Positions 17,921 through 27,798 of a stretch of DNA of 64,000 nt are shown one piece after another. Numbering within the stretch: the first letter of the stretch is position 1; each line of letters opens with the position of its first letter. Location: the NCBI RefSeq assembly GCF_011752565.1, contig NZ_VWXK01000013.1, positions 1-64,000 of the forward strand, written 5' to 3'. Below the pieces are notes generated by a model. That model did no database searches, was not told where the DNA came from, and was given only the letters and a program-made list of their open reading frames with translations. The DNA is from Pantoea sp. Ap-967 (lineage in GTDB: Bacteria; Pseudomonadota; Gammaproteobacteria; Pseudomonadales; Pseudomonadaceae). The position numbers and the translations under genes are program-made.

Positions 17921-17922
17921 AC

Positions 17923-18006
17923 GTGCAGCGCCAGGCAGGTGCGTAGTCACCTGCAGCGCCAGGCAGGTGGGTAGTCACGTGTAGCGCCAGGCAAGTGCAG
18001 GGTCAG
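17923..18006. repeat. Three tandem 28-bp repeats
   Basis: Three consecutive 28-base units start at 17923, 17951 and 17979, each with the core GCGCCAGGCA. The first two differ at about two positions and the third is more diverged. The array abuts the REP pair and ends just before the stop codon of the CheB/CheR fusion gene. Confidence 0.75.
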
Positions 18007-18008
18007 GG

Positions 18009-21000
18009 TCAGTAAGGTATCGACCCGCTCAGCGATTCGATGGCCTCGACCAGTTCGTCATAGCCCACGGGCTTGTTCAGGTGCCGATCGAAGCCAGACT
18101 GGCGCGACTTGTACTGGTCGGCACTGGCGCCGTAGCCGGTGAGGGCGATGGCTGGGGTGTAGCGCAGGTGCGCATGGCCACGCAGGGCTTTTATCAAGGC
18201 GTGACCATCCATCACGGGCATGCCGATGTCTGACAGGATCACGTCGTACTCGCCGGCAGCGGCGGCTTCCAGCGCCCTGATCGGGTCACTGAAGGCGGCG
18301 ACCTCGGCGCTCTCCATCTCCAGCAACTGCTGCATCACCTCCAGCACCTCCACCGAGTCATCCACCAGCAACACCCGTGTACCCTGCAGGCGCCCGTCGC
18401 TTTCGGGCAGTGTCGCTTCGGCCTGCGGGTTCCTACCTGGGTCGCACAGGGGCAGCCGTACGGTAAACGTGCAGCCCTGGCCAAGCCCTGGGGAGCTGGC
18501 CTCGACGCTGCCACCGTGGGCTTCGGCCAGCTGGCGTACCAGCGACAGGCCGATACCCAGCCCCTCGTGCGTCGGGTTGGCCGCTGCTGGCGCGGCCTGG
18601 CTGAACAGGTCGAAGATATGCTCCAGGCTTTCAGGGCCAAGGCCCACGCCCTGGTCGATCACCTGCAGGCAGGCCTGCCCCTCACGGTGGTGCAACTGCA
18701 GGCGAATCTCGCTACCCACCGGGCTGAACTTCAATGCATTGTTCAGCAAGTTCCAGATAATCTGCTCAAGGCGCGTGACATCACCTTCGATCATCAGCGG
18801 TTGGCCGTCATCGGGCAGTTCCAGGTTCACCGTGCAACCGTGCTGCTCGCTCAGGATCACGCCATGAATACCCTGCAAGATGGCGCACAGGTCCACAGGT
18901 TCCGTCTTGAGCTTGAGCTTGCCGGTGCGGATGCGCGCCACGTCCAGCAGGTCGTCGATGATCCGCGCCTGGCTGGACACCGCCTCGCAAATGGTGCCCA
19001 CCGCTTTGCTGGCAACGCCCAGGCCCTTGATCGAGGGCAGGCGGCGAAGGATTTCGGCATTGAGCTGAATCAGGTTGAGCGGGTGCTTGAGTTCGTGGGA
19101 CATGACGGCGAAGAACTCGTCCTTCATGTGGCTGCTGCTCTGCGATTCGGCCAGTTGCTGGCTTAACCGCTCCTCGCCCTGGCGCACGCGCTCTTCGGCG
19201 GCGTGGCCTTTGCTGATGTCGATGAAGGTCAGCACCGTGCCGTCGATTTTCTGTTCGCTGGAGCGGTAGGGCAGCAGCCTGGCCAGGAACCAGTGGCCGC
19301 CCAGGCCGCCGATCTCGCGCTCGATGATGCTTTCGCCCTTGGCCACGGCGCGGGCATCGTCGGCCAGGGCCGGGTAGTCGAGGCGGTGGGTGATGTCGAG
19401 CAGCGAGCGGCCGGTATCGACCGGCAGCATGTTGAACAAGTCGGTGGCACGTGGGGTGAACCAACGGATACGCAGGTTGCGGTCGACGAACACCGTGGCG
19501 ATGTCGGTGGACGCAATCAGGTTGCTCAGGTAGTCGTTGACCTTGTCGGTTTCCTCGACCTTGTTCTTGAGCTCGTAGTTGACCGTCAGCAGCTCTTCGT
19601 TGATCGACTGCAGCTCTTCCTTGCTGGTTTCAAGCTCCTCGCTGGCCGAGCGCAGTTCTTCGTTGATGGCCTGCATTTCCTCGTTGGAAGCGGTCAGTTC
19701 CTCGCTGGAAACCTCCGACTGCTCGATGGTTTCCTGCAGCTGCAGGCGGGTGCGCTGCAGTTCGCGTTCCAGGTTGTGCAGGACCATGCTGTCGGTCTGG
19801 CGAATGACTCCGGGCAACGGTAGCGACGGGTCCGGTGCGCGCAGCTCGAACACCACCAGCAGGCATTCGCTGTTGCCCGCTTCGTCCTGGTACGGCTGCA
19901 CGGTGATTTCCACCTGCTGGGTGTGCTCGCCGTCTACCAGGTCAACCGGCCTTGAGGTTACCGCGTCAACGCCCTGGCGCGCCTGGAACAACGTGCTGCG
20001 CAGGGCCAGGCGCAAGGTCGGCAGCACCAGGTTGAGCAGGCTACGGCTCGGCTCGCCGCTGGCCAACTGCAGGAAACGGCCAATGCCTTCGCTCATGTGC
20101 AGGATATTGCCGTCACCATCGACGATCAGGCTGGGCGGCGTGCGCAGGGCCAGGGCACGGTGGTGCATGTCGGCATAGGACGGCTTGCGCCCCGGCTTGG
20201 CCTTGGCGGGTACGCCCTGGGCGACGTTGGCAAGGTCGGCCCCTGGCAATTGCCGGCCAGAGCGGCGCCCGGCGGGGTTCGTGTCACGGGCGCGGAAGAT
20301 GCGGTTGCGCTTGTCCACCGGGGTGAACAGTTCGCCCGCCACGTCGGCCGACTCGGACGAGCCAAGGAACAGATAGCCGCCACTGCGCAGGGAAAAGTGG
20401 AACATCTGCAGGATGTCGCGCTGCACTTCGCGGTCGAGGTAAATCAGCAGGTTGCGGCAGACGATCAGGTCGATTTGCGAGAACGGTGGGTCGGAAAGCA
20501 GGTTGTGGCGGGCAAACAGCACCTTCTCGCGCACTTCCTTGCGTACCCGGTAATGCTGGTCTTCCTTGATGAAGAACTGGCGCAAACGGGTGGGCGGCAC
20601 GTCGGTGACGATGGCTTCGGGGTAGGACCCGGCGCGGGCAATGCCGATGGCGCGTTGGTCGAGGTCGGTGGCGAACACCTGCACCTTGCTCGAACGCTGC
20701 TCCAGGGCCATTTGCTCGCACACCAGCATCGCCAGGCTGTAGGCCTCTTCACCCGTGGAGCAGCCGGCCGACCAGACGCGGACCTCGTTGCTGGCGCTTT
20801 CCTCGCTGACCAATTGCGGCAGCACATGGCGCTCCAGTGCCTCGAAGGCCTCGCGGTCGCGGAAGAAATTGGTCACGCCGATCAGCATGTCGCCCAGCAA
20901 TGCGTTGGCTTCTGCGGCGTTCTGTTCCAGGTAACGCAGGTAGCCGACCAGGTCGGTTTGCCCGGTGACGTGCAGGCGGCGCTCGATACGGCGCAACACC

Positions 21001-21782
21001 GTGGCACGTTTGTAGTGCTGGAAGTCGTGGCCGGTGGCGCTGCGCAGGTTGAGCAGGATCTCTTCGAGCAGCGGCTCCGACGCCTGGGGGTTACCGGCGC
21101 GGGTGCCAAGCGGCGGCGGCAGGGTGTCGTCCTCGATTTCCGGCAGCTTTACCTGGCGAGCGGTGCGCCACAGCTCCAGCAGCTTCTGCGGCATTTCCGC
21201 GGCGGGCAGCACCAGGTCGACCATGCCGGTTTCGATGGCGGCGCGGGGCATGCTGTCGTATTGCGCATCGTCCGGGGTTTGCACCAGGGTGACGCCGCCT
21301 TGTTCCTTGATGCGCGAGAGGCCCACGGCACCGTCGGCACCGGTGCCTGACAGCACCACACAGAAGGCGTGGTCCTTGTGCACGTCGGCCAGGTCACGGA
21401 AGAACAGGTCGATGGCCACATGGTCGCCACGGCGGCGGTTGGCCGGGGTAACCCGCAGGTAGCCGTCGTTGGTGGACAGGCGGTTGGCCGGGGATATCAC
21501 ATAGACATGGTTGCGCTCGATCGGTACTGGCGAAGTGACCTGGCGCACCGGCATCGAAGTGGTTTCCTGGATGATCCGGTCGGCCACGCTCTGGTGGTCG
21601 GGCGACAGGTGCAGCACCACCACGAAGGCCATGCCGCAATCGCCGGGCATCTGCTGGAAGAAGGTACGGATGGCCTCCAGCCCGCCCGCCGAGGCGCCGA
21701 TGCCGACCACCGGGAAGTCCAGGTGGCTTGGGCTTAGCGCAGGGTTGTGCGGCGATGCGGGTTGCTCGGGGGTCGAGGTCAT
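18009..21782 (-). CDS. CheB-CheR-PAS-histidine kinase-receiver fusion
   Basis: The 1257-residue cytoplasmic protein has, in order: a CheB methylesterase-like domain (about 22-205) with GIGASAGG, HLSPDH and GTGADGAVG catalytic elements; a CheR methyltransferase domain (about 225-485) with WSAGCSTGEEAYS; a Glu/Ser-rich coiled coil (about 660-745); a PAS domain (about 750-860); a HisKA region with MSHELKHPLNLI; a HATPase_c domain; and a C-terminal receiver with DVILSDIGMPVMDG. There is no CheB N-terminal receiver. Such fusions are thought to couple methylation chemistry to phosphorelay in stress or motility control, but targets are rarely known. A divergent KGG gene lies 310 bases away. Confidence 0.92.
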   Translation of the reverse strand: MTSTPEQPASPHNPALSPSHLDFPVVGIGASAGGLEAIRTFFQQMPGDCGMAFVVVLHLSPDHQSVADRIIQETTSMPVRQVTSPVPIERNHVYVISPANRLSTNDGYLRVTPANRRRGDHVAIDLFFRDLADVHKDHAFCVVLSGTGADGAVGLSRIKEQGGVTLVQTPDDAQYDSMPRAAIETGMVDLVLPAAEMPQKLLELWRTARQVKLPEIEDDTLPPPLGTRAGNPQASEPLLEEILLNLRSATGHDFQHYKRATVLRRIERRLHVTGQTDLVGYLRYLEQNAAEANALLGDMLIGVTNFFRDREAFEALERHVLPQLVSEESASNEVRVWSAGCSTGEEAYSLAMLVCEQMALEQRSSKVQVFATDLDQRAIGIARAGSYPEAIVTDVPPTRLRQFFIKEDQHYRVRKEVREKVLFARHNLLSDPPFSQIDLIVCRNLLIYLDREVQRDILQMFHFSLRSGGYLFLGSSESADVAGELFTPVDKRNRIFRARDTNPAGRRSGRQLPGADLANVAQGVPAKAKPGRKPSYADMHHRALALRTPPSLIVDGDGNILHMSEGIGRFLQLASGEPSRSLLNLVLPTLRLALRSTLFQARQGVDAVTSRPVDLVDGEHTQQVEITVQPYQDEAGNSECLLVVFELRAPDPSLPLPGVIRQTDSMVLHNLERELQRTRLQLQETIEQSEVSSEELTASNEEMQAINEELRSASEELETSKEELQSINEELLTVNYELKNKVEETDKVNDYLSNLIASTDIATVFVDRNLRIRWFTPRATDLFNMLPVDTGRSLLDITHRLDYPALADDARAVAKGESIIEREIGGLGGHWFLARLLPYRSSEQKIDGTVLTFIDISKGHAAEERVRQGEERLSQQLAESQSSSHMKDEFFAVMSHELKHPLNLIQLNAEILRRLPSIKGLGVASKAVGTICEAVSSQARIIDDLLDVARIRTGKLKLKTEPVDLCAILQGIHGVILSEQHGCTVNLELPDDGQPLMIEGDVTRLEQIIWNLLNNALKFSPVGSEIRLQLHHREGQACLQVIDQGVGLGPESLEHIFDLFSQAAPAAANPTHEGLGIGLSLVRQLAEAHGGSVEASSPGLGQGCTFTVRLPLCDPGRNPQAEATLPESDGRLQGTRVLLVDDSVEVLEVMQQLLEMESAEVAAFSDPIRALEAAAAGEYDVILSDIGMPVMDGHALIKALRGHAHLRYTPAIALTGYGASADQYKSRQSGFDRHLNKPVGYDELVEAIESLSGSIPY

Positions 21783-22092
21783 GGCGAAGCCTTGTGCAGA
21801 CCGGAAATTTCAGCCCGTTGACGCATCGCCGGGCGCGTGGAAAGCGATTATAGGCCGTTCGTCGGCTCTGCCGCGAGGTGGAGCTGGCGAAGCGCCTTTG
21901 CGTTGTGACCTTGGTGGCCTGGGAAAAGTGCCGTCGGCGTATGCAGCGCGCAAACTTTTACCCTGGCGGTGTTTCGTGCCACCGGTCAGCCGTTTGCAAT
22001 CGAATTGAGCAGATCGGCCCGTTGCCTGTTCGGAACTAAGGCATGGCACCGTTCCATGCGCCCAACCCATCCATTACGCAAGGAGAAAGGAC
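21783..22092. other. Intergenic region between divergent CheB/CheR fusion and KGG genes
   Basis: No gene is supported in these 310 bases, which must carry both promoters. GGAAC at about 22030 and GTTCC 19 bases later form a weak inverted repeat about 40 bases before the KGG ribosome site AAGGAGAAAGG. Nothing else stands out. Confidence 0.4.
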
Positions 22093-22314
22093 ATGGCGGG
22101 TGATCAACAACGGACCAGCCAACGCGGCGGCACCAAGGAAACCAACCCGGGCAACTTCGCCAACGACCGTGAGCGGGCTTCGCGCGCAGGCCACAAGGGC
22201 GGCCAGGCGTCCGGCGGCAATTTCGCCAACGACCGGCAGCGGGCCTCCGAAGCCGGGCGCAAGGGTGGCCAGAATAGCCACGGTGGCGGGCGGCAGCCTC
22301 AGCATCAGCAATAG
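22093..22314 (+). CDS. KGG-repeat stress protein (two-repeat form)
   Basis: This 73-residue polar protein has two NFANDR...A(G)xKGGQ units (about 20-40 and 41-60) and a Gln/His-rich tail. It is a paralogue of the protein at 11381-11563, with the same NPGNFANDR core. It belongs to the general stress KGG family. The ribosome site is AAGGAGAAAGG, eight bases from the ATG. Confidence 0.85.
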   Translation: MAGDQQRTSQRGGTKETNPGNFANDRERASRAGHKGGQASGGNFANDRQRASEAGRKGGQNSHGGGRQPQHQQ

Positions 22315-22360
22315 CTGTGGTGGGAGCAACTCGCAAACATCTGATTTCAAAGAGAACCCT

Positions 22361-22445
22361 GTAGGAGCGGGCTTGACCCGGGAAGCAGGCGGCGCGGTGT
22401 ATGGCACCGGCTGCGCCGGTGTTCGCGGGGCAAGCCCGCTCCTAC
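22361..22445. repeat. REP pair (inverted)
   Basis: GTAGGAGCGGGCTTGACCCG at 22361 and the inverse CGGGGCAAGCCCGCTCCTAC ending at 22445 surround a short GGCACCGGCTGCGCCGGT hairpin. Confidence 0.8.
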
Positions 22446-22542
22446 ACTCCCACGGGGCATTGAAAGGCCAATTATTTTGAATCTTTCGGGCACGGCATCA
22501 CTCAATGCAAAGGTCATCCATGGAGAAAAGGAGGGCTGTGTG

Positions 22543-22812
22543 ATGCCGAGTCCCCAGCTGTACATTATCGATTACCTGCTGCACGGCGAGCCGCGCAGTT
22601 TCATTATTCGCCTTGAGAAAATCGATAACGCCGAGGCTTGGCACTGGGCCAGTTGCGATGCGGGTATAGGGATCATTCCCAAATTCGGGCGGGAGAAAAT
22701 CAAGAAGGTGAGCAGGCCCATGGCCGAGCGCTATGGGATAACCGGCGTGAGTTGGCGGCTGTCCGGCGCCAAGCCGAACCAACCGGTGAGTGACAAGACG
22801 ATTCCAGGCTGA
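22543..22812 (+). CDS. Small hypothetical protein
   Basis: The 89-residue protein starts MPSPQLYIIDYLLHGEPRSF and has a mixed alpha/beta pattern with conserved-looking WHWASCDAGIG and WRLSGAKPN segments. I do not recognise a characterised family. The ATG at 22543 has AAGGAGG about nine bases upstream, much better than the TTG start 66 bases earlier. It ends 17 bases from the convergent response regulator gene. Confidence 0.65.
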   Translation: MPSPQLYIIDYLLHGEPRSFIIRLEKIDNAEAWHWASCDAGIGIIPKFGREKIKKVSRPMAERYGITGVSWRLSGAKPNQPVSDKTIPG

Positions 22813-22828
22813 CGCCTGCTTTGGCGGG

Positions 22829-23443
22829 TCAGGTGCCTGTGTACTTGACCGCTGCCGCCGTGCGCGAGGTCACGTTCAGCGCCTTGAGCAGCGACGACAC
22901 ATGAATGCGCACGGTGAACGGCGAAATATCCAGCGCCTTGGCAATTTCCTTGTTGGTCTTGCCCTGGGCAATCAAACGCAGCACCTCGTATTGGCGATGG
23001 GTAAGCTGCTCCAGTTCCGTTTCGCTGCCCAGGCTCGGCGCCAGCCCGGCCGGGGTATAACGCACCAACACTTCACCTTCGCGGATGGCCAGGATCGCCG
23101 TGCCGACCTCGTCCGGGGCGATGCTCTTGCCAATGAAACCGTCGACACCACAGGCCATCACGTGCTCGATCAAGGCGGGGTCGTCGACCATCGACACGAT
23201 GATCAGTGTGGTACGGCGCAACTGCTGGCGCAGTTCGGCCAGGCGCTCGATGCTGTCGAGCCCTGGAAAGCGCAAATCCAGCACCAGTGTGTCCGGCGCC
23301 TCGCCCTCACGGGCCAAGGCCAGCACTTGCTGCAGGTCACCGGCTTCTTCCAGTTGCGCTTGCGGCATTACCCGCTGCACGGTACGGACCATCGCTTCCC
23401 TGAACAATGGATGGTCGTCCGCCACGATGATGCGGCACGTCAC
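22829..23443 (-). CDS. LuxR/NarL-type response regulator
   Basis: About 204 residues from the GTG at 23443, which follows AGGGAG at good spacing. An upstream ATG at 23482 adds 13 residues unlike the family. A receiver domain (about 1-120) has the acidic pair ADDHP and phospho-acceptor Asp in LVLDLRFPG, and a LuxR helix-turn-helix (about 145-200) has LTHRQYEVLRLIAQGKTNKEIA. It is divergent from the hybrid histidine kinase gene and next to the paa genes, so the two are a likely regulatory pair. The regulon is not evident. Confidence 0.88.
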   Translation of the reverse strand: MTCRIIVADDHPLFREAMVRTVQRVMPQAQLEEAGDLQQVLALAREGEAPDTLVLDLRFPGLDSIERLAELRQQLRRTTLIIVSMVDDPALIEHVMACGVDGFIGKSIAPDEVGTAILAIREGEVLVRYTPAGLAPSLGSETELEQLTHRQYEVLRLIAQGKTNKEIAKALDISPFTVRIHVSSLLKALNVTSRTAAAVKYTGT

Positions 23444-23559
23444 GTACTGACACTCCCTGAGGACCCTGGCTCTGCTGAGCATGTTAATTTAGCAGGCGCA
23501 AACCTGCGCCGTCGCGCCAGGATGGCCGTAATGCGACCCCGTGCACAAGGATGAGTACC

Positions 23560-25194
23560 ATGGAATACAACAAGAACAACGAATTGGACCAAGCCAACCT
23601 GCGGGTTATCGTCGCTTCGATTGCCTTGGTCTATATCACCGTGCTGGGCTTTTTGCCTGGGCATTCGCTGCACAACTACCTGCCGGTGATTTACTACATC
23701 ATTACCTTCATCACCCTGTCGATCGGCCTGCGCCAAGCCATTGCCCGCTGGCCCGGGCATTACCCATGGCGCCGGGTGCTGGGCATCGTGCACGACTACA
23801 CCGGCACCTGCTTCGGCCTGGTGCTTGGCGGCGAGGCGGCGCTGCCGTTGTATGCGGTGATGGTGTGGGTGAACCTGGGCAACGGCATGCGCTTTGGCAC
23901 CCGCTACCTGGCCATCGCCACGGTGCTGGCGCTGACCGCCCTGGTGGCGGTGTACCAGCTCAACCCGTACTGGCAGGCCAACCCGTTCATGGTGTTGATG
24001 CTGCTGACCACCAGTACGGTGATCCCGTTCTATGCCCATATGCTGCTCGAACGCACGCGCCAGGCCTCTGAGCGGGCGATGGTCGCTACCCAGGAGAAGT
24101 CGCGCTTCCTGGCCCAGGCCAGCCATGACTTGCGCCAACCAATCCACTCCATCGGCCTGTTCACCGCGTGCCTGCGCGAAGCGCCCTTGGCGGAGCAGGA
24201 GCGGCGGCTGGTAGACAGCATCGACCGCTCGCTGCTCAACGTCTCCCAACTGTTCCGCTCGATTCTCGACCTGTACACGTTGGACAACGGGCAGGTGCAA
24301 CCGAAATACGAGGTCTTTTCGTTGCACGACTTCCTCGGTGAACTGTTGCGCCAGAATGCCGAAGCCGCGCGCTGGGCTGGGGTGGAGGTTCGCTTGCATC
24401 CCAGCCGCCACTGGACCCGCGCCGACCGCGGCATGTTGGCGACCATGGTGCAGAACCTGTTGTCCAACTGCTTCAAGTACGCCAGCCACAGGCCGTTGCT
24501 GATCGGCATACGGCGCCGGGGCGATGGCCTGGCCATCGAAATCTACGACCAGGGCCGTGGTATTGCCGAGGAGCATTGGGGCTTGGTGTTCGACGAGTTC
24601 TACCGGGTGCGCCAGGTGCGTGACAAGGACGTCGAGGGGGTGGGCCTGGGGCTGTCGATCGTCAAACGCCTGGGCGGCCTGATGGGCCTGGCGGTGACAT
24701 TGCGCTCGCGCCTGGGCCACGGCACGGCGGTGAGCCTGCAGGGCCTGCCGCGCCTGGCGCCGCAGCCGGCCACCCGCAGCCATGAGCAGCAGGCGCTGCA
24801 GGGTGCGATGCTGAGCGGTTTGCGGGTGTGCCTGGTGGAAGATGACCACAACGTGCTGCGCGCAACCTCGGCGCTGTTGCAACGCTGGGGCTGCGAGGTG
24901 GAGGCCCATGGCTCGCCGCTGGGGTTGGCCAGCCAGTGCGACGTGATCGTCGCCGACTACGACCTGGGGCAGGACGCCACGGGCGTCGACTGCATCGACA
25001 GCCTGCGGGCGCAGCGGGGCTGGGAAGTACCGGCATTGATCATGACCGGGCATGACCTTGAGAAGATCCAGGCGATGGTACATGGGCGCAGTATCGCCAT
25101 CCTGTCCAAGCCGGTGCGGCCGGCAGAGTTGCGGGCGGCCCTGCGGGCCTTGCGAGAGGAGCCGGCGGCGCCGGTGCTGGAGCGCGGCGCCTGA
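23560..25194 (+). CDS. Hybrid sensor histidine kinase (membrane-bound)
   Basis: The roughly 544-residue protein has six or so N-terminal membrane helices (about 15-170) and a HisKA domain with FLAQASHDLRQPIHSIGLF. A HATPase_c domain follows with NLLSNCFKYA, DQGRGI and GVGLGLSIVKRLGG, then a C-terminal receiver (about 420-530) with IVADYDLGQDATG. The ATG at 23560 has AAGGA eight bases upstream. An in-frame ATG at 23551 lies too close to it. The divergent LuxR-type regulator is the likely partner. Position next to the phenylacetate genes suggests, but does not prove, a role in aromatic-compound sensing. Confidence 0.88.
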   Translation: MEYNKNNELDQANLRVIVASIALVYITVLGFLPGHSLHNYLPVIYYIITFITLSIGLRQAIARWPGHYPWRRVLGIVHDYTGTCFGLVLGGEAALPLYAVMVWVNLGNGMRFGTRYLAIATVLALTALVAVYQLNPYWQANPFMVLMLLTTSTVIPFYAHMLLERTRQASERAMVATQEKSRFLAQASHDLRQPIHSIGLFTACLREAPLAEQERRLVDSIDRSLLNVSQLFRSILDLYTLDNGQVQPKYEVFSLHDFLGELLRQNAEAARWAGVEVRLHPSRHWTRADRGMLATMVQNLLSNCFKYASHRPLLIGIRRRGDGLAIEIYDQGRGIAEEHWGLVFDEFYRVRQVRDKDVEGVGLGLSIVKRLGGLMGLAVTLRSRLGHGTAVSLQGLPRLAPQPATRSHEQQALQGAMLSGLRVCLVEDDHNVLRATSALLQRWGCEVEAHGSPLGLASQCDVIVADYDLGQDATGVDCIDSLRAQRGWEVPALIMTGHDLEKIQAMVHGRSIAILSKPVRPAELRAALRALREEPAAPVLERGA

Positions 25195-25208
25195 GGCAAC
25201 GGCGGGGG

Positions 25209-25508
25209 TTATTGCAGGATGATTGCCTGGCCTTCCTTGAGGCAGGACGGGGTGGGCTGGTAGAGGCCCATGCTACCGACCGCGACAATGGCGCCGCTTG
25301 GCATCTGGCAGTTGTACTCGCCTTTGGCGGTGGTGGCGGTGTAGTAGGTGATGGTGCTGTCACTGCGCACGTTGGCGACCTTGCTGACCGGCGTGTTGAG
25401 GGCGAACTCGGCACGCTCCTTCAGGGTTTGCTCGGAGGGCTTGATGGTCTGGCAGCCGGCGACGGTGAACAGGGCGGCGGCGCACAGCAGGAGTTTGGCG
25501 GGTTTCAT
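25209..25508 (-). CDS. Small lipoprotein
   Basis: The 99-residue protein has a signal peptide MKPAKLLLCAAALFTVAGC whose lipobox VAGC places the lipidated Cys at 19. The mature part is about 80 residues with two cysteines (NCQMP and PSCLKEG) that could form a disulfide. No known function. It ends 14 bases from the convergent kinase gene. Confidence 0.75.
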   Translation of the reverse strand: MKPAKLLLCAAALFTVAGCQTIKPSEQTLKERAEFALNTPVSKVANVRSDSTITYYTATTAKGEYNCQMPSGAIVAVGSMGLYQPTPSCLKEGQAIILQ

Positions 25509-25632
25509 GGTGGGGGGCTTCCTTGGCGTTGTGGGGTGTGGCGGATGGCCGCACTATAGCGCCGGGGGCGGGATTGGGCAGTAGGGCGGATGTACGAGGT
25601 GGCCATGTGCCTTTAGTGTGCCTGTGGGGGCC

Positions 25633-27768
25633 CTATCGCGACCTTTGGTCGCTCCTACAGGGGCGTGGGATCCCTGTAGGAGCGACCAGAGGTCGCGATG
25701 AAGCCCGCACAGGCCTCAGCCTTTTTTTCAACACCAAGGTCAGGATGTCATAGCTGGCCACCAGCTCACCCAGCTGGTTGGTCACCTCCACATCCCATGC
25801 CACCACTCCCTGTGGCTGCCCCAGCGGGCTGGTCCTGCCCTGGTCGATCTTGCGTTTGCAGGTCAGCCGCGCCTGGATGGTGTCACCGATGCCCACCGGG
25901 TTGATGAAGCGCAAGGTATCGAGCCCATAGTTGGCCAATACCGGCCCTTCGCCCGGCGAAACGAACAGCCCGGCGGCAGCCGACAGCACGAAGTAACCGT
26001 GGGCGATGCGCTTGCCGAACTGCGAGGCCTTGGCTGCGATCTCGTCGAAATGCATGTAGAAGTGGTCGCCCGACAGGCAGCCAAAGTTGACCAGGTCGGC
26101 TTCGGTCACGGTACGGCGGTGGGTGAGCAGCGATTCGCCGATGCGCAGTTCGTCGAAATAGCGGCGGAACGGGTGCACCTCGGTTTCGATCACCTCGGCG
26201 CCACGCACATACTCGCCGGTCACGGCACTGAGCATGCTTGGCGAGCCCTGCACGGCAGCGCGTTGCAGGTAGTGCTTGACGGCGCGCAGGCCGCCCAGCT
26301 CCTCGCCACCTCCGGCGCGGCCCGGGCCGCCGTGCTTGAGCTGCGGCAATGGCGAGCCATGGCCGGTGGACTCCTTCGCCGCCTCGCTGTCGAGCACCAG
26401 CAGGCGGCCATGCCAGGCGGCTGCCACGGGAATGGCCTTGGCCGCCACGGCGCGGTCAGCCGTTACCAGCGACGCCACCAGGCTGCCTTTGCCACGTGCC
26501 GCAAGGGCCAGGGCTTCGTCCAGGTCGTGGTAGGCCATCAGCGTGCTGACCGGGCCGAACGCCTCGATATCGTGGGCGCCACCGTCTGCATGGGGGTCGC
26601 GGGCCTGGAGCAAGGTGGGCGCGAAGAAGGCGCCCTCGGCAACGCCCTCGCCGCGCGGGGCAAAGCCGTCGCTGGCGCCGAACAGTTGGTCGCAGCTTTG
26701 CAGCAGGGCGCGCACGCGCTCGCCCACGTCACGCTGCTGGTCGTGAGAGGCCAGGGCGCCCATGCGCACGCCTTCGAGCGACGGGTCGCCCACCACCACC
26801 TTGGCCAGGCGCTCACGCAGGCCGCTGGCAACGGCGTCCAGGTGCTTGGCCGGCACGATGGCGCGGCGGATGGCGGTGCATTTCTGCCCGGCCTTGGTGG
26901 TCATTTCACGCACCACTTCCTTGAGGTAGAGCTCGAACTCCTCGCTGCCTGGGTTCACGTCAGGGCCAAGAATGGCGCAGTTGAGCGAGTCGGCTTCGGC
27001 GGTAAACGGTACCGAATGGCGGATCAGGTTGGGCGTGACGCGCAGTTTGGCGGCGGTATCGGCAGAACCTGTGAACGTCACCACGTCCTGGCCCTGCAAT
27101 CGGTCGAGCAGGTCGCCGGTGCTACCGATCACCAACTGCAGGCTGCCTGCGGGCAGCAAGCCGGATGCATGCATCAGGCGCACCACGGCTTCGGTCAGGT
27201 AGCTGGTGGCGGTTGCCGGCTTGACGATGCAAGGCATGCCGGCCAGGAAGGTGGGGGCGAATTTTTCCAGCATGCCCCAGATCGGGAAGTTGAAGGCGTT
27301 GATGTGCACCGCAACACCGGCACGCGGCACCAGGATGTGACTGCCGGCGAAATGCCCCTGCTTGCCCAGTGGGATCGCCGGGCCTTCATGTACCAGGTTG
27401 CCCGAGGGCAGTTCGCGGCTGCCAATGCCGGCATAGCTGAACAGCGTGGCATTGCCGCCTTCGATGTCGATCCAGCTGTCGGCGCGGGTGGCGCCGCTGT
27501 GGTGGGACAGGGCGTAGAGCTGTTCCTTGTGTTCGGCCAGGTACAGGGCCAGGGCCTTGAGGCGCTGGGCGCGTTGCTGGAAGTCCATAGCCATCAGTTC
27601 GGCCAGGCCATGGGCACGGGCGAAGTCCACGGCTTCGGCGAAGTCCGGGCGCTCTTCGTGGCTGTAGGCCAGGACATGGCCGTCCAGGGCGCTGCGCAGG
27701 GCCTGGGCGCCGTGCTGGCCGATCCAGCGGCCGGCGATGAAACTCTGCAGGGTTGGGGCGTCAGACAT
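25633..27768 (-). CDS. paaZ: PaaZ bifunctional oxepin-CoA hydrolase / semialdehyde dehydrogenase
   Basis: The 711-residue protein opens the seven-membered ring of oxepin-CoA and oxidises the resulting aldehyde to 3-oxo-5,6-dehydrosuberyl-CoA. The N-terminal aldehyde dehydrogenase domain (about 1-520) has FNFPIWG, the Glu in FTAEADS and the nucleophile Cys in AGQKCTA. The C-terminal MaoC-type hydratase domain (about 540-685) has [14 protein letters not shown]. coli PaaZ is 681 residues. Here the last 23 or so residues are encoded by a REP pair, giving a basic tail after [12 protein letters not shown]. It lies last in the unit DUF485-permease-porin-paaZ. Confidence 0.95.
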   Translation of the reverse strand: MSDAPTLQSFIAGRWIGQHGAQALRSALDGHVLAYSHEERPDFAEAVDFARAHGLAELMAMDFQQRAQRLKALALYLAEHKEQLYALSHHSGATRADSWIDIEGGNATLFSYAGIGSRELPSGNLVHEGPAIPLGKQGHFAGSHILVPRAGVAVHINAFNFPIWGMLEKFAPTFLAGMPCIVKPATATSYLTEAVVRLMHASGLLPAGSLQLVIGSTGDLLDRLQGQDVVTFTGSADTAAKLRVTPNLIRHSVPFTAEADSLNCAILGPDVNPGSEEFELYLKEVVREMTTKAGQKCTAIRRAIVPAKHLDAVASGLRERLAKVVVGDPSLEGVRMGALASHDQQRDVGERVRALLQSCDQLFGASDGFAPRGEGVAEGAFFAPTLLQARDPHADGGAHDIEAFGPVSTLMAYHDLDEALALAARGKGSLVASLVTADRAVAAKAIPVAAAWHGRLLVLDSEAAKESTGHGSPLPQLKHGGPGRAGGGEELGGLRAVKHYLQRAAVQGSPSMLSAVTGEYVRGAEVIETEVHPFRRYFDELRIGESLLTHRRTVTEADLVNFGCLSGDHFYMHFDEIAAKASQFGKRIAHGYFVLSAAAGLFVSPGEGPVLANYGLDTLRFINPVGIGDTIQARLTCKRKIDQGRTSPLGQPQGVVAWDVEVTNQLGELVASYDILTLVLKKRLRPVRASSRPLVAPTGIPRPCRSDQRSR
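25635..25700. repeat. REP pair overlapping the 3' end of paaZ
   Basis: Inverted copies (25635-25660 and 25674-25700) share the core GGTCGCTCCTACAG or its reverse complement. On the minus strand they are read as codons of paaZ, and the paaZ stop codon (25633-25635) touches the outer edge of the repeat. Confidence 0.8.
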
Positions 27769-27798
27769 GCTGTTCTCCTCGAAGTCGAAAGGGCGCGG

